From: CALHVX01 sp039198065
GTDB lineage: Bacteria > Pseudomonadota > Gammaproteobacteria > Pseudomonadales > Azotimanducaceae
Assembly: GCA_039198065.1 (NCBI GenBank)
Contig: JBCCTU010000001.1
Span: forward strand, 62,001 to 126,000
Length of the DNA: 64,000 nucleotides
Reading direction: 5' to 3'
Part shown: piece after piece, positions 1 through 10,118 of the stretch
How the letters are laid out: each line of letters begins with the position of its first letter
Position numbering within the stretch: position 1 is the stretch's first letter
Position numbers and translations under genes: made by a program
Notes under the pieces: model-generated
Seen by the model: only the letters and a program-made list of their open reading frames with translations
The model's database searches: none
Told to the model about the DNA's origin: nothing

Positions 1-906
1 GACCTCAACACACGCCAGCTCGCGGTCCAAGTTCAGGGCTACCCGCTCCCGCCGAACACGATCGACGGCACCCCCCGAAGCAACCTGAGCGGAGTCGTGA
101 CTCGGGTCGTCCCGTTGCCCGCTGCGCTGCGGCCGAAGATCAATACGCAGTCCCCCCACCCGGCGCTGCTCGTTCGAGACTGGGAGCAAACCAGGCATTG
201 GGGCAGCCGCTGCCGCGGCAACCGTTGTCTGGTGCAGTCCGGTAATCCGCGCAACAGCGGGGCGGGTACGCTGGGACTCGAGCTTGCACACATTCCAAAT
301 GCAGCGGGCACGGGCATGTCGATACAGCTGGCGGAAAGCGCCGGCTGCGCAGCCACCATTCACACGCACCGCGGCCGATTAATCGGGGACAGGCCAGACG
401 CAGTGCGGGCAAACATCGACTTCCTGTGGCAGCTCGACCACGGCGGGTGCACGACGCTAAACAGACCCATTCGGCTACCGGTGGAGCTTAGGACCTGCAC
501 AACCCAAACGACGCTTGAACCACTCCGCAGCTACGAGCCGCTCTCGTTCACGGTCGAAGAGACTACGAGCGTGCGCGACTGGATCGTCATCGACTACCTT
601 GAATCATCTCCACATTGCAGGGTTGCTGAGACCGGCGGTGATCTGACGCTTAACTCGAAACCCTTCGGGGGAGGCTGTCGATTCAAACTAACGCCGACGA
701 CGGCGGTGCCGCCTTGGACGCGAGTCGAGCTCGAGTTCAGTCACCAGCCTGCAACCGGATGCGTGGTCGGCGAGCCACCGAACCTAAGCAAAATGCTCAT
801 GTCTCTGCCGCACCCGCTGGTCATCATGAACCAGGGAGTCTGGAGCTTAGAGTCGTCCTATCACCCGTACTGGGATAACTTCGATCACCCACCGCTCTGG
901 CAGTGA
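1..906 (+). CDS. Unrecognised, probably exported protein (5' end outside window)
   Basis: An open frame runs from the first base of the window to a TGA at 904-906. No convincing ribosome binding site precedes the first in-window start codon (GTG at 97), and the coding-like sequence continues upstream of it, so the gene very likely begins outside the window. The visible part is about 301 residues with eight cysteines spread through its middle and C-terminal half, including a CxxxxC pair, and alternating hydrophobic/polar segments typical of beta-rich extracytoplasmic proteins. I recognise no family. Codon use is less biased than in the neighbouring housekeeping genes, with several AGG, AGA, CTA and ATA codons, which fits a weakly expressed or recently acquired gene. 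It converges with the gcv genes. That it is coding is likely; its function is unknown. Confidence 0.5.
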   Translation, partial: DLNTRQLAVQVQGYPLPPNTIDGTPRSNLSGVVTRVVPLPAALRPKINTQSPHPALLVRDWEQTRHWGSRCRGNRCLVQSGNPRNSGAGTLGLELAHIPNAAGTGMSIQLAESAGCAATIHTHRGRLIGDRPDAVRANIDFLWQLDHGGCTTLNRPIRLPVELRTCTTQTTLEPLRSYEPLSFTVEETTSVRDWIVIDYLESSPHCRVAETGGDLTLNSKPFGGGCRFKLTPTTAVPPWTRVELEFSHQPATGCVVGEPPNLSKMLMSLPHPLVIMNQGVWSLESSYHPYWDNFDHPPLWQ

Positions 907-918
907 GCGTATCCGGGG

Positions 919-1080
919 TCAAACGACCATCCGCTGCGGCTGGAAGCTCAGCGGCCGATCGGAATCCAACATCTGTTCAACCCGATCGTGGAAGCGGCAG
1001 CGGAGTCCCTGACTCGCTTGGAGCGCGTCAGGGTCCAACGCGTCGTCGCGCAGGAATCGCCGCAGAACGTTAGCGCACAC
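919..1080 (-). CDS. Possible 53-residue ORF after gcvPB
   Basis: A GTG at 1080 overlaps the stop of gcvPB and opens a 53-codon frame ending at 919. The peptide is rich in Arg, Asp and Leu and has no hydrophobic segment. The start overlap is the kind seen in coupled genes, but the nearest purine-rich stretch is about 15 bases upstream, too far to be a good binding site, and I recognise no family. It could be a chance frame between two convergent genes. Confidence 0.18.
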   Translation of the reverse strand: MCANVLRRFLRDDALDPDALQASQGLRCRFHDRVEQMLDSDRPLSFQPQRMVV

Positions 1081-2587
1081 TGACCAAACGAGTTTCTTCC
1101 ACCGGGGCAAGATCTCGTTCGCGTCCGTGCCAGGCCAGGTCGAGGTCACGGGCCGCCTTCACATCATCGAGCCGCTTGACCGGCAGCGAGTGGGGAGCTG
1201 AGCGAACGGTCTCCGGTGCGTTGCGGACTTCGTCTCGAATCGCAACAAGCGCATCAATGAAGTAGTCGAGCTCTTCCTGTGTCTCCGTTTCCGTCGGTTC
1301 AATCAGGAAGCACTCGGGAATCAGCAGCGGGAAATAGGTCGTTGGCGAATGCACGCCGAAGTCGAGCAGCCGCTTGGCGATATCCATCGCCGTAACATCG
1401 AAGGCCTGAGCTTCCTGCTTAAAACTCACAATGAACTCGTGCGTGGCTCTGCGTTCGGGGTACGCCAGCTTGAAGCCAGCCTTAGCCAGACGGGCGGCCA
1501 TATAGTTGGCGTTGAGTGTTGAATACTCGGCAACCCGTGGCATGCCGTCTCGCCCGAGCATCAGACCGTAGGCCAGCGCCCGCAGCAGGATACCCGCGTT
1601 GCCCATATACGCCGACAGTCGACCGATGCTCTGCGGTCGATCGGTCTTCGTGAGCCAGCGGTAGCTCGTACCGGTGGGGGTTTCCTCTTTGCCAACGATC
1701 GGGGTCGGCAGGAACGGCAGCAGGCGTTCGCCGACACCGACCGGTCCAGCGCCCGGGCCACCGCCCCCATGGGGTGTGGCGAAGGTTTTGTGCAGGTTCA
1801 TGTGCAGAACGTCGAAACCCATGTCCCCAGGTCGAGTCTTACCGAGGATGGCGTTTAGGTTCGCGCCGTCGTAATACAGCAGGCCGCCAGCTTCGTGTAC
1901 GACTTCGGCGATGGCTTGCACCTGTCGTTCAAACACCCCGCAGGTCGACGGATTGGTCATCATCAGGCCCGCCGTTTGCGGCCCGACCGCGGCTTTCAGA
2001 TCTTCGAGGTCAACATCACCGCTGGCATCAACGGCTACCTCACGAACCGTGTACCCACACATGACGGCGGTCGCCGGGTTAGTGCCGTGCGCGGCCGTTG
2101 GCACAATGATCTCCGTACGGGCGTGATCGTTGCGCGCCTCGTGGTAGGCACGGATCATCGCCACGCCGGCAAACTCCCCTTGGGCGCCGGCCATGGGCGT
2201 GAGCGATACGCCCTGCATGCCCGTTACTTCACACAGCAGTTCCTGAAGGTCGTGCAGACACGCCAGGTAACCCTGGCTAATGGACTCCGGCGCCAACGGA
2301 TGACGGTTGGCGAAGCCGGGCAGCATCGCCACCTTATGGGCACCGCGTGGGTTGTACTTCATGGTGCAGGAGCCGAGCGGATAGAACTGCGTGTCGATGG
2401 CGTAGTTGCGCCGCGACAAATTGGTGAAGTGCCGCACCACCTGCAGTTCAGAGACGCCCGGAAGCTTCGGGGCGGACTCGCGTCGCGCCCATTCGGGGAG
2501 ACAGGCCCGGGCGTCGTCTACGTCAACGTTAACGCGTTGCGCCGCTGCGCGACGCCCAGCAGCGCCCTGTTCAAAAAGCGATTTCAT
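1070..2587 (-). CDS. gcvPB: Glycine dehydrogenase (decarboxylating), subunit 2
   Basis: C-terminal half of the P protein of the glycine cleavage system. With GcvPA it decarboxylates glycine and passes the aminomethyl group to the lipoyl arm of GcvH. The protein has 505 residues, the family's usual size. The pyridoxal phosphate lysine is K267 in a NLHKTFATPHGGGGPG segment, the diagnostic motif of this subunit. It starts with ATG two bases after the gcvPA stop and is the last gene of gcvT-gcvH-gcvPA-gcvPB. Many gammaproteobacteria carry a single roughly 950-residue P protein, so the two-gene form is a useful lineage marker. Confidence 0.96.
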   Translation of the reverse strand: MKSLFEQGAAGRRAAAQRVNVDVDDARACLPEWARRESAPKLPGVSELQVVRHFTNLSRRNYAIDTQFYPLGSCTMKYNPRGAHKVAMLPGFANRHPLAPESISQGYLACLHDLQELLCEVTGMQGVSLTPMAGAQGEFAGVAMIRAYHEARNDHARTEIIVPTAAHGTNPATAVMCGYTVREVAVDASGDVDLEDLKAAVGPQTAGLMMTNPSTCGVFERQVQAIAEVVHEAGGLLYYDGANLNAILGKTRPGDMGFDVLHMNLHKTFATPHGGGGPGAGPVGVGERLLPFLPTPIVGKEETPTGTSYRWLTKTDRPQSIGRLSAYMGNAGILLRALAYGLMLGRDGMPRVAEYSTLNANYMAARLAKAGFKLAYPERRATHEFIVSFKQEAQAFDVTAMDIAKRLLDFGVHSPTTYFPLLIPECFLIEPTETETQEELDYFIDALVAIRDEVRNAPETVRSAPHSLPVKRLDDVKAARDLDLAWHGRERDLAPVEETRLVSVR

Positions 2588-2589
2588 GC

Positions 2590-3960
2590 CTATGCCTCCG
2601 CCGCAACGGTTTCTAGAGCGCGACCAACAGCGGCCGCAAAGTCAGCGATCTCTACCGCTGTGCGCTTCTCCGTCGCGCAAACCAGCAGACAGTCGTCAAG
2701 CGTAGGGAAATAGGTACCAAGATCGAGCCCGGGGACGAATCCGGCCTCCAGCAGCGCCGGCATGATCTGTGCGACCTTGACCGGCAGGCGAACGACCCGC
2801 TCGTGGAACCACGGCGCGTCGAAAGCTTCGGCGACATCGGGCAGCGCCGTCAGCGCATCGACGAGCGTGCGGGTGTTGAGCACGCAGGCAGCGGCCGTCT
2901 CCTCAAGCCCTGCCGAACCCATGAGTGCCAGATGGATGGTGCCCGCGGTAACCAGCAACCCCTGGTTGGTGCAGATGTTCGAGGTCGCCTTACCGCGACG
3001 GATGTGCTGCTCCCGAGCCTGCAGCGTCAATGCGTAGCCAACCTTGCCATCGGAGTCTTCCGTGCGACCGATGATGCGCCCCGGCAGCTGCCGGACAAGC
3101 GCCTGCCGGGCACAGATGAAGCCGAACGAGGGACCGCCCGAACTCATGGGGATACCAAACGGCTGGCCGTCACCGCAGGCAATGTCAGCACCGCGCGTGC
3201 CCCATTGCCCCGGCGGTCGCAACAGCGCAAGCGACAGCGGATTTACAACGGCAATGACCAACGCGCCCTGCTCGTGTGCCCAGTCCGTTACCGCATCAAC
3301 ATCTTCGAGCTGGCCAAAAAAGTTCGGCTGCTGAATCACTACGGCAACCGGGGGCGTATCGATCGCCGTCAGCGCCTCAAGATCGAGCGTTCCGGAGGCG
3401 CTCATGGGCAGCGTTTCCAGTTCGATGCCCTGGTTGTGAACGATGTTGTGGGTCGCGTCGCGATAGAGCGGGTGCACGGTTGTCGGCACCAGCACCCGAC
3501 TCGACTTGCTTTTGCGGTTGGCACGCTTGGCCATGAGCACAGCCTCGGCGAGACCTGAGGCGCCGTCGTACACCGAGGCGTTCGATACCTCCATGCCCGT
3601 CAGCTCAGTCATCATCGACTGATATTCATAAATCAGCTGCAGCGTGCCCTGGCTCGCTTCTGCCTGGTAAGGCGTATAAGCGGTCATGAACTCGCCCCGG
3701 CTGGTCAGATCCCATACCGCGGCGGGAATGTGGTGATCGTAAGTGCCGGCGCCGAGGAAGCAGGGGCCCGTTTCATCCTGCCGGGCCCGGGCGCTCATGC
3801 GCTGAACCAGTTCGAGTTCGCTGATGCCGGGCTCAAGGCCATCTAAGGGCCGAGCGCGGAGCGTCGCGGGAATTTCATCGAACAGTGCATCGAGATCGGC
3901 GACGCCGACCTCGGCCAGCATGGCACTAACGTCGGCTTCAGTGTGCGGTACGAAAGGCAC
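2590..3960 (-). CDS. gcvPA: Glycine dehydrogenase (decarboxylating), subunit 1
   Basis: N-terminal half of the split P protein, 456 residues from the chosen start. I prefer the GTG at 3960: it has an AGGAG five bases upstream and gives the family-typical beginning MPFVPHTEADVSAML. An upstream ATG at 3981 would add seven residues without a better binding site. The fold is that of a PLP-dependent aminotransferase without the catalytic lysine, which lies in GcvPB, so the two must form a heterotetramer. It lies 69 bases downstream of gcvH in the same operon. Confidence 0.95.
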   Translation of the reverse strand: MPFVPHTEADVSAMLAEVGVADLDALFDEIPATLRARPLDGLEPGISELELVQRMSARARQDETGPCFLGAGTYDHHIPAAVWDLTSRGEFMTAYTPYQAEASQGTLQLIYEYQSMMTELTGMEVSNASVYDGASGLAEAVLMAKRANRKSKSSRVLVPTTVHPLYRDATHNIVHNQGIELETLPMSASGTLDLEALTAIDTPPVAVVIQQPNFFGQLEDVDAVTDWAHEQGALVIAVVNPLSLALLRPPGQWGTRGADIACGDGQPFGIPMSSGGPSFGFICARQALVRQLPGRIIGRTEDSDGKVGYALTLQAREQHIRRGKATSNICTNQGLLVTAGTIHLALMGSAGLEETAAACVLNTRTLVDALTALPDVAEAFDAPWFHERVVRLPVKVAQIMPALLEAGFVPGLDLGTYFPTLDDCLLVCATEKRTAVEIADFAAAVGRALETVAAEA

Positions 3961-4029
3961 GGGGACTCCTGAGTCATCCACCTGAGAGCCCAGAATAGTA
4001 CCCCTGCCGAACGGGATCAGGGGTGAAGG

Positions 4030-4425
4030 TTATTCATCCTCTGCTTCAAGTTGTTCGCCGTAGTCCTCAGCGTTTTTCAGCTCATCAAGGTCCGCCGTAT
4101 CGTCCGGCGTCAGGCGGAAGAACCAGCCATCACCGTAGGGGTCTTCATTGACGGTCTCCGGCGCGTCCTCCAGCGTTTCGTTGACAGCGACAATGGTGCC
4201 CGCGAGCGGCGCGTAAAGATCCGACGCTGCTTTGACGGACTCAACCACACCGGCTTCCTGCTGCCCCAGGACCGCGGCGCCGACCTCGGGTAATTCGACA
4301 AAAACGACGTCGCCAAGGGCATGCTGCGCGTGATCCGTGATTCCGACGGTGACACTGCCGTCTTCCTCCAACCGCGCCCACTCGTGGGTAGCCGCGTAGC
4401 GCAGATTGTTGGGGATGTCGCTCAT
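4030..4425 (-). CDS. gcvH: Glycine cleavage system H protein
   Basis: Lipoyl-carrying shuttle protein of the glycine cleavage system, 131 residues, normal length. The lipoylation lysine is K65 in VVESVKAASDLYAP. It accepts the aminomethyl group from GcvPA/GcvPB and presents it to GcvT. ATG start with AGGAG eight bases upstream. It follows gcvT by 36 bases. Confidence 0.97.
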   Translation of the reverse strand: MSDIPNNLRYAATHEWARLEEDGSVTVGITDHAQHALGDVVFVELPEVGAAVLGQQEAGVVESVKAASDLYAPLAGTIVAVNETLEDAPETVNEDPYGDGWFFRLTPDDTADLDELKNAEDYGEQLEAEDE

Positions 4426-4461
4426 GAAAGTCTCCTGTTTCGTTCGCGCATGGTGGCGAGA

Positions 4462-5568
4462 TCAACGCCAGGCGGCAACGCCTGCACGCACAAATGGGGC
4501 CTTTACGATCTGCGCCTCCCGCGCCTTACCGCGAATGTCGACGCGCACCGTGCCGCCCGCGTCTTTAGGCAAACGAGCAAAGGCAATGCTGTAACCAAGC
4601 GTGGGTGAGAACAGTCCGCTGGTGATGACCCCGTCGCCGGCGTCGGTTGTCACGCGATAACCGCCGCGAAGCACGCCTTTGGCCTGCATGACCAAACCCT
4701 TCTGCCGCAGCAACTCGCCCGTCTTAGCTGCAACAACCGCGCTACGACCGATGAAGTCCCGATCCGGTGTGTTGAGCGCCAGCGTCCAACCGAGGTTTGC
4801 AGCCCACGGTGAGACACGCTCGTCCATGTCGATACCGTACAGGTTGAGCCCAGCCTCAAGCCGCAGCGTATCCCGGGCAGCAAGGCCAATGGGTGCCACG
4901 TCGGCAGCCCTAAGCCGTTGCCACAATTCGCCCGCGTCCGCCGCTGGGAGAATCAGCTCCGCGCCGTCTTCGCCGGTATAGCCGGTACGCGCCACCATAC
5001 GCTCACCGACTTCATAGAATCGGAAGCTGGCGGCTCGTTCGGCGACATCTTCCTTCAAAACCTCGCGAAGCGCCGCAAGCGCTCGCGGGCCCTGCACCGC
5101 GATCATTGCCAGATCGGGACGTTCCTCGAGTTCGAGACTCCCGCGAAAGGGGGCTTCGGCGGCGATACTCTCAAGCCAGGGCACCACACGATCGCGGGTG
5201 CCCGCGTTGGTCACCAGACGAAAGCCTACGGACCGCCGGTAAGCAATAAGATCATCGATGACGCCGCCCGCTTCGTTGAGCATGGCACCGTACTGCGCCT
5301 GGCCGACCTCGGGGATGCGGCCGACATCATTCGCCAGCACTCGTGCCAGGAACGGCTCCGCCGCTGCACCCCGCAGGTCGATGACCGTCATGTGGGACAC
5401 ATCGAACATGCCGGCACCACGACGGACCTGGTGGTGTTCTTCCACCTGTGAGCCGTAATGCAACGGCATTTCCCAGCCCGCAAAGGGCACCAGCCGCGCA
5501 CCGGCGGCGCCGTGGCTTGCGTGAAGCGCGGTGGTCTTCAGCGGTGCATCAACTTTTTCTTCGGTCAT
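4462..5568 (-). CDS. gcvT: Aminomethyltransferase (glycine cleavage T protein)
   Basis: Transfers the methylene group from aminomethyl-GcvH to tetrahydrofolate, releasing ammonia. 368 residues, normal length, with the N-terminal folate-binding region (LVPFAGWEMPLHYG near residue 26, FDVSHM near residue 55) and the C-terminal barrel that ends the family. First gene of the gcv operon. A short perfect inverted repeat, TATCCC-GAG-GGGATA at 5584-5598, lies just upstream of the start. I see no glycine riboswitch there. Confidence 0.96.
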   Translation of the reverse strand: MTEEKVDAPLKTTALHASHGAAGARLVPFAGWEMPLHYGSQVEEHHQVRRGAGMFDVSHMTVIDLRGAAAEPFLARVLANDVGRIPEVGQAQYGAMLNEAGGVIDDLIAYRRSVGFRLVTNAGTRDRVVPWLESIAAEAPFRGSLELEERPDLAMIAVQGPRALAALREVLKEDVAERAASFRFYEVGERMVARTGYTGEDGAELILPAADAGELWQRLRAADVAPIGLAARDTLRLEAGLNLYGIDMDERVSPWAANLGWTLALNTPDRDFIGRSAVVAAKTGELLRQKGLVMQAKGVLRGGYRVTTDAGDGVITSGLFSPTLGYSIAFARLPKDAGGTVRVDIRGKAREAQIVKAPFVRAGVAAWR

Positions 5569-5647
5569 GACGAAACGTTCCAGTATCCCGAGGGGATAGC
5601 GTTAAAGGGGCGCAGGTTAACCGAACGCAGGGACGGTCCCGCGGCCG

Positions 5648-6913
5648 TTACCGGGCTCGGTCCGCACCGAGCGCCTCATGAATGAAGAGCTGCCGCAGTA
5701 ATCCGCTGGCTGCCACCGTCCGGACCCCCGCGTTGCGGAGCAGTGTAATTCTTGGTCCCTGGGCGCCGTAGGTTGTCTGCAGGGTACTGAGCAGGCGCTG
5801 CACGATCTGCGATCGAGCCCACCGGCGCCGGGACCAGCGCCGCAGCGCGAGCGGTGGGGGCAGCAATCCCGCAAGCGCAGCCAGCAGCGTCTGCACGTCG
5901 TCTATCCCCAGATTAACGCCGAGTCCTGCAAGCGGGTGGACGGTTCGCGCGGCATCCCCGACCAGCGCAACGCGTGGATGGGGCAAGAAGGTTTCGGCAA
6001 GCTGCTGCTGGATCGGGAAGCAGCCGCTCTCCCCGGTAGCCAGCACCTGGCCTAACACGGAGCCAGACGCTGCTTCGAGTTCACGGCCCAGGTCTGCCGG
6101 TTCCAGCGCCGAGCGACGCTTGGCGTCAGCCTGCGACTGCGACCAGACCACCGACACGCCGCACGGGTGCTGGGTTGGCAGCAACGCCAGCGGCCCACCC
6201 GGTAAAAAGATCTGCCGCGCGACCCGGTCGTGGGGACGCGCCATCTGCGCCACCGTCGCCAGCGCGTAGTGCCCCGTATCGGCCGCGCGCGTCGGCACCG
6301 CGAGCTGCTCTCGTACCCACGACCGAGCACCGTCCGCGGCAAGAACGAAATCAACGTCCAGCACGGACGGAGCGGCAGACGGAGCGTCGACGGTAGTCGC
6401 GGTCGCCAATTCCAACTGCACCGGGCGTCGCACTGTACCCCTAGCGTCGGGCGCATGAAGGTGACGCAGCACCACCCCGGCACGGACATCGATTCGAGAT
6501 TCCGCCTGCGCGGCCTGCCACAGCACCGCCGTCAGCGACGGCAGCTCGGCCATCCATCCAAGGCACTCAAGCCCGGCTTCCGCTGCCGTGAACTCGAGCG
6601 ACGCCGTGCCAAGCGCCTCCCACACACTGATGCGATCGAAGCGCCCGTGCACAAACTGTTCAACGCCCAGGGACGACAGCAAGGCAACGCTGTCGGCACC
6701 TAGGGCGACGTGTCGAATGGGCCAGTCGGCAACTGAGCGATCGTCCTTCACTGCCGCTGGTGCAGCGGGTGGTGGCGCACGCTCGATCAGCGTCACCGCA
6801 CAGCCACGCCGCGCTAAGGCCAGCGCAGCGACGGTGCCGACGACGCCGGCGCCAACGACGGCAACGCGCGGAAAACGGCTAGCGACTGCGTCAGTCTTCA
6901 CATCAATAACCAT
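5648..6913 (-). CDS. ubiH: UbiH/UbiF-family FAD-dependent monooxygenase
   Basis: Flavin monooxygenase of the ubiquinone hydroxylase family, 421 residues. The FAD-binding GAGVVG lies at about residues 21-26, a VLAADGARSWVRE segment in the middle, and the second FAD motif, VALVGDAARTVHPLAGLGVN, near residue 315. It hydroxylates the ubiquinone ring, probably at the membrane within the Ubi complex. The position after ygfB-pepP and before gcvT matches E. coli, where ubiH and ubiI occupy this place. Only one of the two is present here, so whether it acts at C5, C6 or both cannot be told from sequence alone. Confidence 0.85.
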   Translation of the reverse strand: MVIDVKTDAVASRFPRVAVVGAGVVGTVAALALARRGCAVTLIERAPPPAAPAAVKDDRSVADWPIRHVALGADSVALLSSLGVEQFVHGRFDRISVWEALGTASLEFTAAEAGLECLGWMAELPSLTAVLWQAAQAESRIDVRAGVVLRHLHAPDARGTVRRPVQLELATATTVDAPSAAPSVLDVDFVLAADGARSWVREQLAVPTRAADTGHYALATVAQMARPHDRVARQIFLPGGPLALLPTQHPCGVSVVWSQSQADAKRRSALEPADLGRELEAASGSVLGQVLATGESGCFPIQQQLAETFLPHPRVALVGDAARTVHPLAGLGVNLGIDDVQTLLAALAGLLPPPLALRRWSRRRWARSQIVQRLLSTLQTTYGAQGPRITLLRNAGVRTVAASGLLRQLFIHEALGADRAR

Positions 6914-6923
6914 GACGTCGGCA

Positions 6924-8287
<1,364 letters not shown>

Positions 8288-8291
<4 letters not shown>

Positions 8292-8902
8292 GCGGTGTCG
8301 TCGTCGCCAAAGCGCGCCGCTGCGAGCATGAGCACCGCAATGCGCGTGAATTCGAGCAGCTCCGTAAACGCCGCCTCCGCATCATTGCCGTCGAGGTCTT
8401 CGAGGGTCTCACGGTCTGTGTCGACCTGGGCGATGGAGACGAGATCGCGAATGAGCTCGTCGGCGTCCGGCCCAAGATCGAACGGCAGCTCTGCGCCGTC
8501 CCGCAACTCCTGAAGCTCGACCGGCTGCGGAGCGGCAGCGAACAGACCGGCGACGAAGGCAGCACACCACTGCGCCAGCGCCTCAAGATACTCACCAGCA
8601 GACTCCAGATCGAAGTCCTCGCCCACCCCGGTACTCGCGTCGTAGTCAAACAGCAGCGGCTGGAACCCGTAGTCGTCGTCGAGCAGTACCGTTGCGGCTG
8701 CGGCCACAAACTGGTCGACAGCCTCCGCATCACTCAAGGCATCAGGACCGAGCAACTCAACCAGACGCGTCGCGCTTCCCTCACCGGCGGAGCCAACAAT
8801 GACGCCGCAGGCGGCGCCGTGCAGTTCCGCCGCGTCGACGCCGCGGCGGGCCGCGGCCGAGAGATCGGCAAGGGGACCAACCGCTGAATGCTGTTCGCTC
8901 AT
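8288..8902 (-). CDS. ygfB: UPF0149 family protein YgfB
   Basis: YecA/UPF0149 family, 204 residues from the ATG at 8902. Longer upstream starts would add an unrelated tail inside the promoter region. It is acidic and alpha-helical, with the typical LHGAACGVIVG and LQELRDGAELPFDL-like segments and a C-terminal FTELLEFTRIAVLML helix. In Pseudomonas, YgfB represses ampDh3 expression by interfering with AlpA; that role is not demonstrated here. First gene of the ygfB-pepP-ubiH group, divergent from the zapB-like gene. Confidence 0.9.
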
Positions 8903-9159
8903 CGGCGGAATGCTAGCAAAACGCTTGTAACAGGGCTTCACATGCCCTGGGGTTCGCTGCACACTGCCCTGGGAGGCTGGTCTAGCCATGGCTGTAGCGG
9001 GCAACTCGGAACACCCACCGACGCCCGGTTCAGGGCGGGACCATTCGGGCAACACACCATCGGACAACAATTAGAGTTCGGTCAGAACCAGACATCGCGC
9101 ACCGCACCGTTCGATCGACGACGCCGAGACCGCTCGGCAATGCGGCGCCTAGCAACACC

Positions 9160-9399
9160 ATGAGCGATCACGACAACGCACCTGGCGATCCACTCCTCGA
9201 CGATTGGGTCCGCCTACAGAACCAGGTTGGGGAACTTCTCAGTCACCTCGAAACGCTCACGCGCGAAAACCGTGCGCTGCGCACGCAGCAGCGCAACTGG
9301 ACCGCCGAGCGTGCCAAGCTGATTGAGAAGAACGAACTCGCCAAAAGCCGCGTCGAATCGATGATTACGCGGCTGAAGGCGCTCGAGCAGGACGCCTGA
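9160..9399 (+). CDS. ZapB-like coiled-coil protein (TIGR02449 type)
   Basis: 79-residue protein, almost entirely a heptad-patterned coiled coil from about residue 15 (LQNQVGELLSHLETLTREN onward), rich in Leu, Glu, Arg and Gln. Small proteins of this kind next to zapA are conserved in non-enteric gammaproteobacteria and are thought to assist the FtsZ ring. It starts 46 bases before zapA. The role is inferred from size, composition and position. Confidence 0.8.
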   Translation: MSDHDNAPGDPLLDDWVRLQNQVGELLSHLETLTRENRALRTQQRNWTAERAKLIEKNELAKSRVESMITRLKALEQDA

Positions 9400-9445
9400 C
9401 CACCTGCCCGCACACTGCTAACGCACTGACCCGGTGGCCCCACTG

Positions 9446-9757
9446 ATGAGCGAAACCGTGACCGTAACCGTGACCATCCTCGACAAGGACTACCAGGTCG
9501 CGTGTCCCGAAGAAGAGGTCGACGCGCTGCAAACATCGGCGCGCTACCTGCACGAAAAAATGCTCGAAATCCGCAACACGGGAAAAGTGCTGGGGCCCGA
9601 CCGGATCGCCGTCATGGCTGCGCTGAACATGGCCAACGAACTGCTTGCCATGCGCCTGACCGCGGGTTCCGCCCAAGCGGCAATCGGCGAAGGCATGGCG
9701 AAACTGAGTGCGCAGGTCGAAGCCGCCCTGCAGGAGCAGAAACAGCTCAAGTTCTGA
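9446..9757 (+). CDS. zapA: Cell division protein ZapA
   Basis: FtsZ-binding protein that cross-links protofilaments, 103 residues from the ATG at 9446. This start has GGTGG seven bases upstream and gives MSETVTVTVTILDKDYQVACP, the family's beta-hairpin beginning. A GTG at 9434 would add four residues. The C-terminal half is a long helix for tetramerisation. Followed by the 6S RNA gene, as in most gammaproteobacteria. Confidence 0.93.
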   Translation: MSETVTVTVTILDKDYQVACPEEEVDALQTSARYLHEKMLEIRNTGKVLGPDRIAVMAALNMANELLAMRLTAGSAQAAIGEGMAKLSAQVEAALQEQKQLKF

Positions 9758-9840
9758 CGCCCGCATAACACAAGCGCCGGCACGTGTGCGTACCTGGCTT
9801 GTGATCCTGTAAACCGTTTCACAGCCTGCTTTGTCAAGAC

Positions 9841-9868
9841 CTGACGCGGACTCGAGAATCGCTATACT
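9841..9868 (+). promoter_or_regulatory. Putative sigma-70 promoter of 6S RNA
   Basis: CTGACG at 9841-9846 and TATACT at 9863-9868 are separated by 16 bases and lie seven bases before the predicted 5' end of the 6S RNA. Confidence 0.5.
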
Positions 9869-9874
9869 CCATGC

Positions 9875-10055
9875 GTCTCCTGGGGTGCTCGCCAGTGTGG
9901 TGTCGTCCTTGAGCCGTTATAAACCACCCAGGAGGTCTGGGTTCATCGCTGTTGTGCACGCCCGAGTTTGATCGGGATGCCTGATGCGGTGCTCGGGTCC
10001 TCCGCCTTGAACCACAACGGTTCAGGGCCAACCATCAGCGGCATCACCGGGAGAC
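9875..10055 (+). ncRNA. ssrS: 6S RNA
   Basis: 6S RNA binds the sigma-70 holoenzyme in stationary phase by imitating an open promoter. The 5' end (GTCTCCtGG..GTG) pairs with the 3' end (CAC.CGGGAGAC) to close the long hairpin. Inside are family hallmarks: GCTCGCCAGTGTGGT, then CCTTGAGCCGTTATAAA on the 5' side, and CCTTGAACCacaacGGTTCAgGG on the 3' side, closely matching the E. coli RNA. Its place between zapA and the 5-formyltetrahydrofolate cyclo-ligase gene is the conserved location. A run of six T at 10058-10063 follows the stem and probably ends transcription. Confidence 0.93.
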
Positions 10056-10118
10056 ACTTTTTTACCCTAAATCGGCGTACGCCGAACATTCGTTCGAAGT
10101 ACCTCGGTGGATCCCGTC

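Noticed and set aside
5569..5647. Glycine riboswitch upstream of gcvT
   Set aside because: The 79-base gap is too short for the aptamer and lacks its conserved core. Only a small inverted repeat is present.
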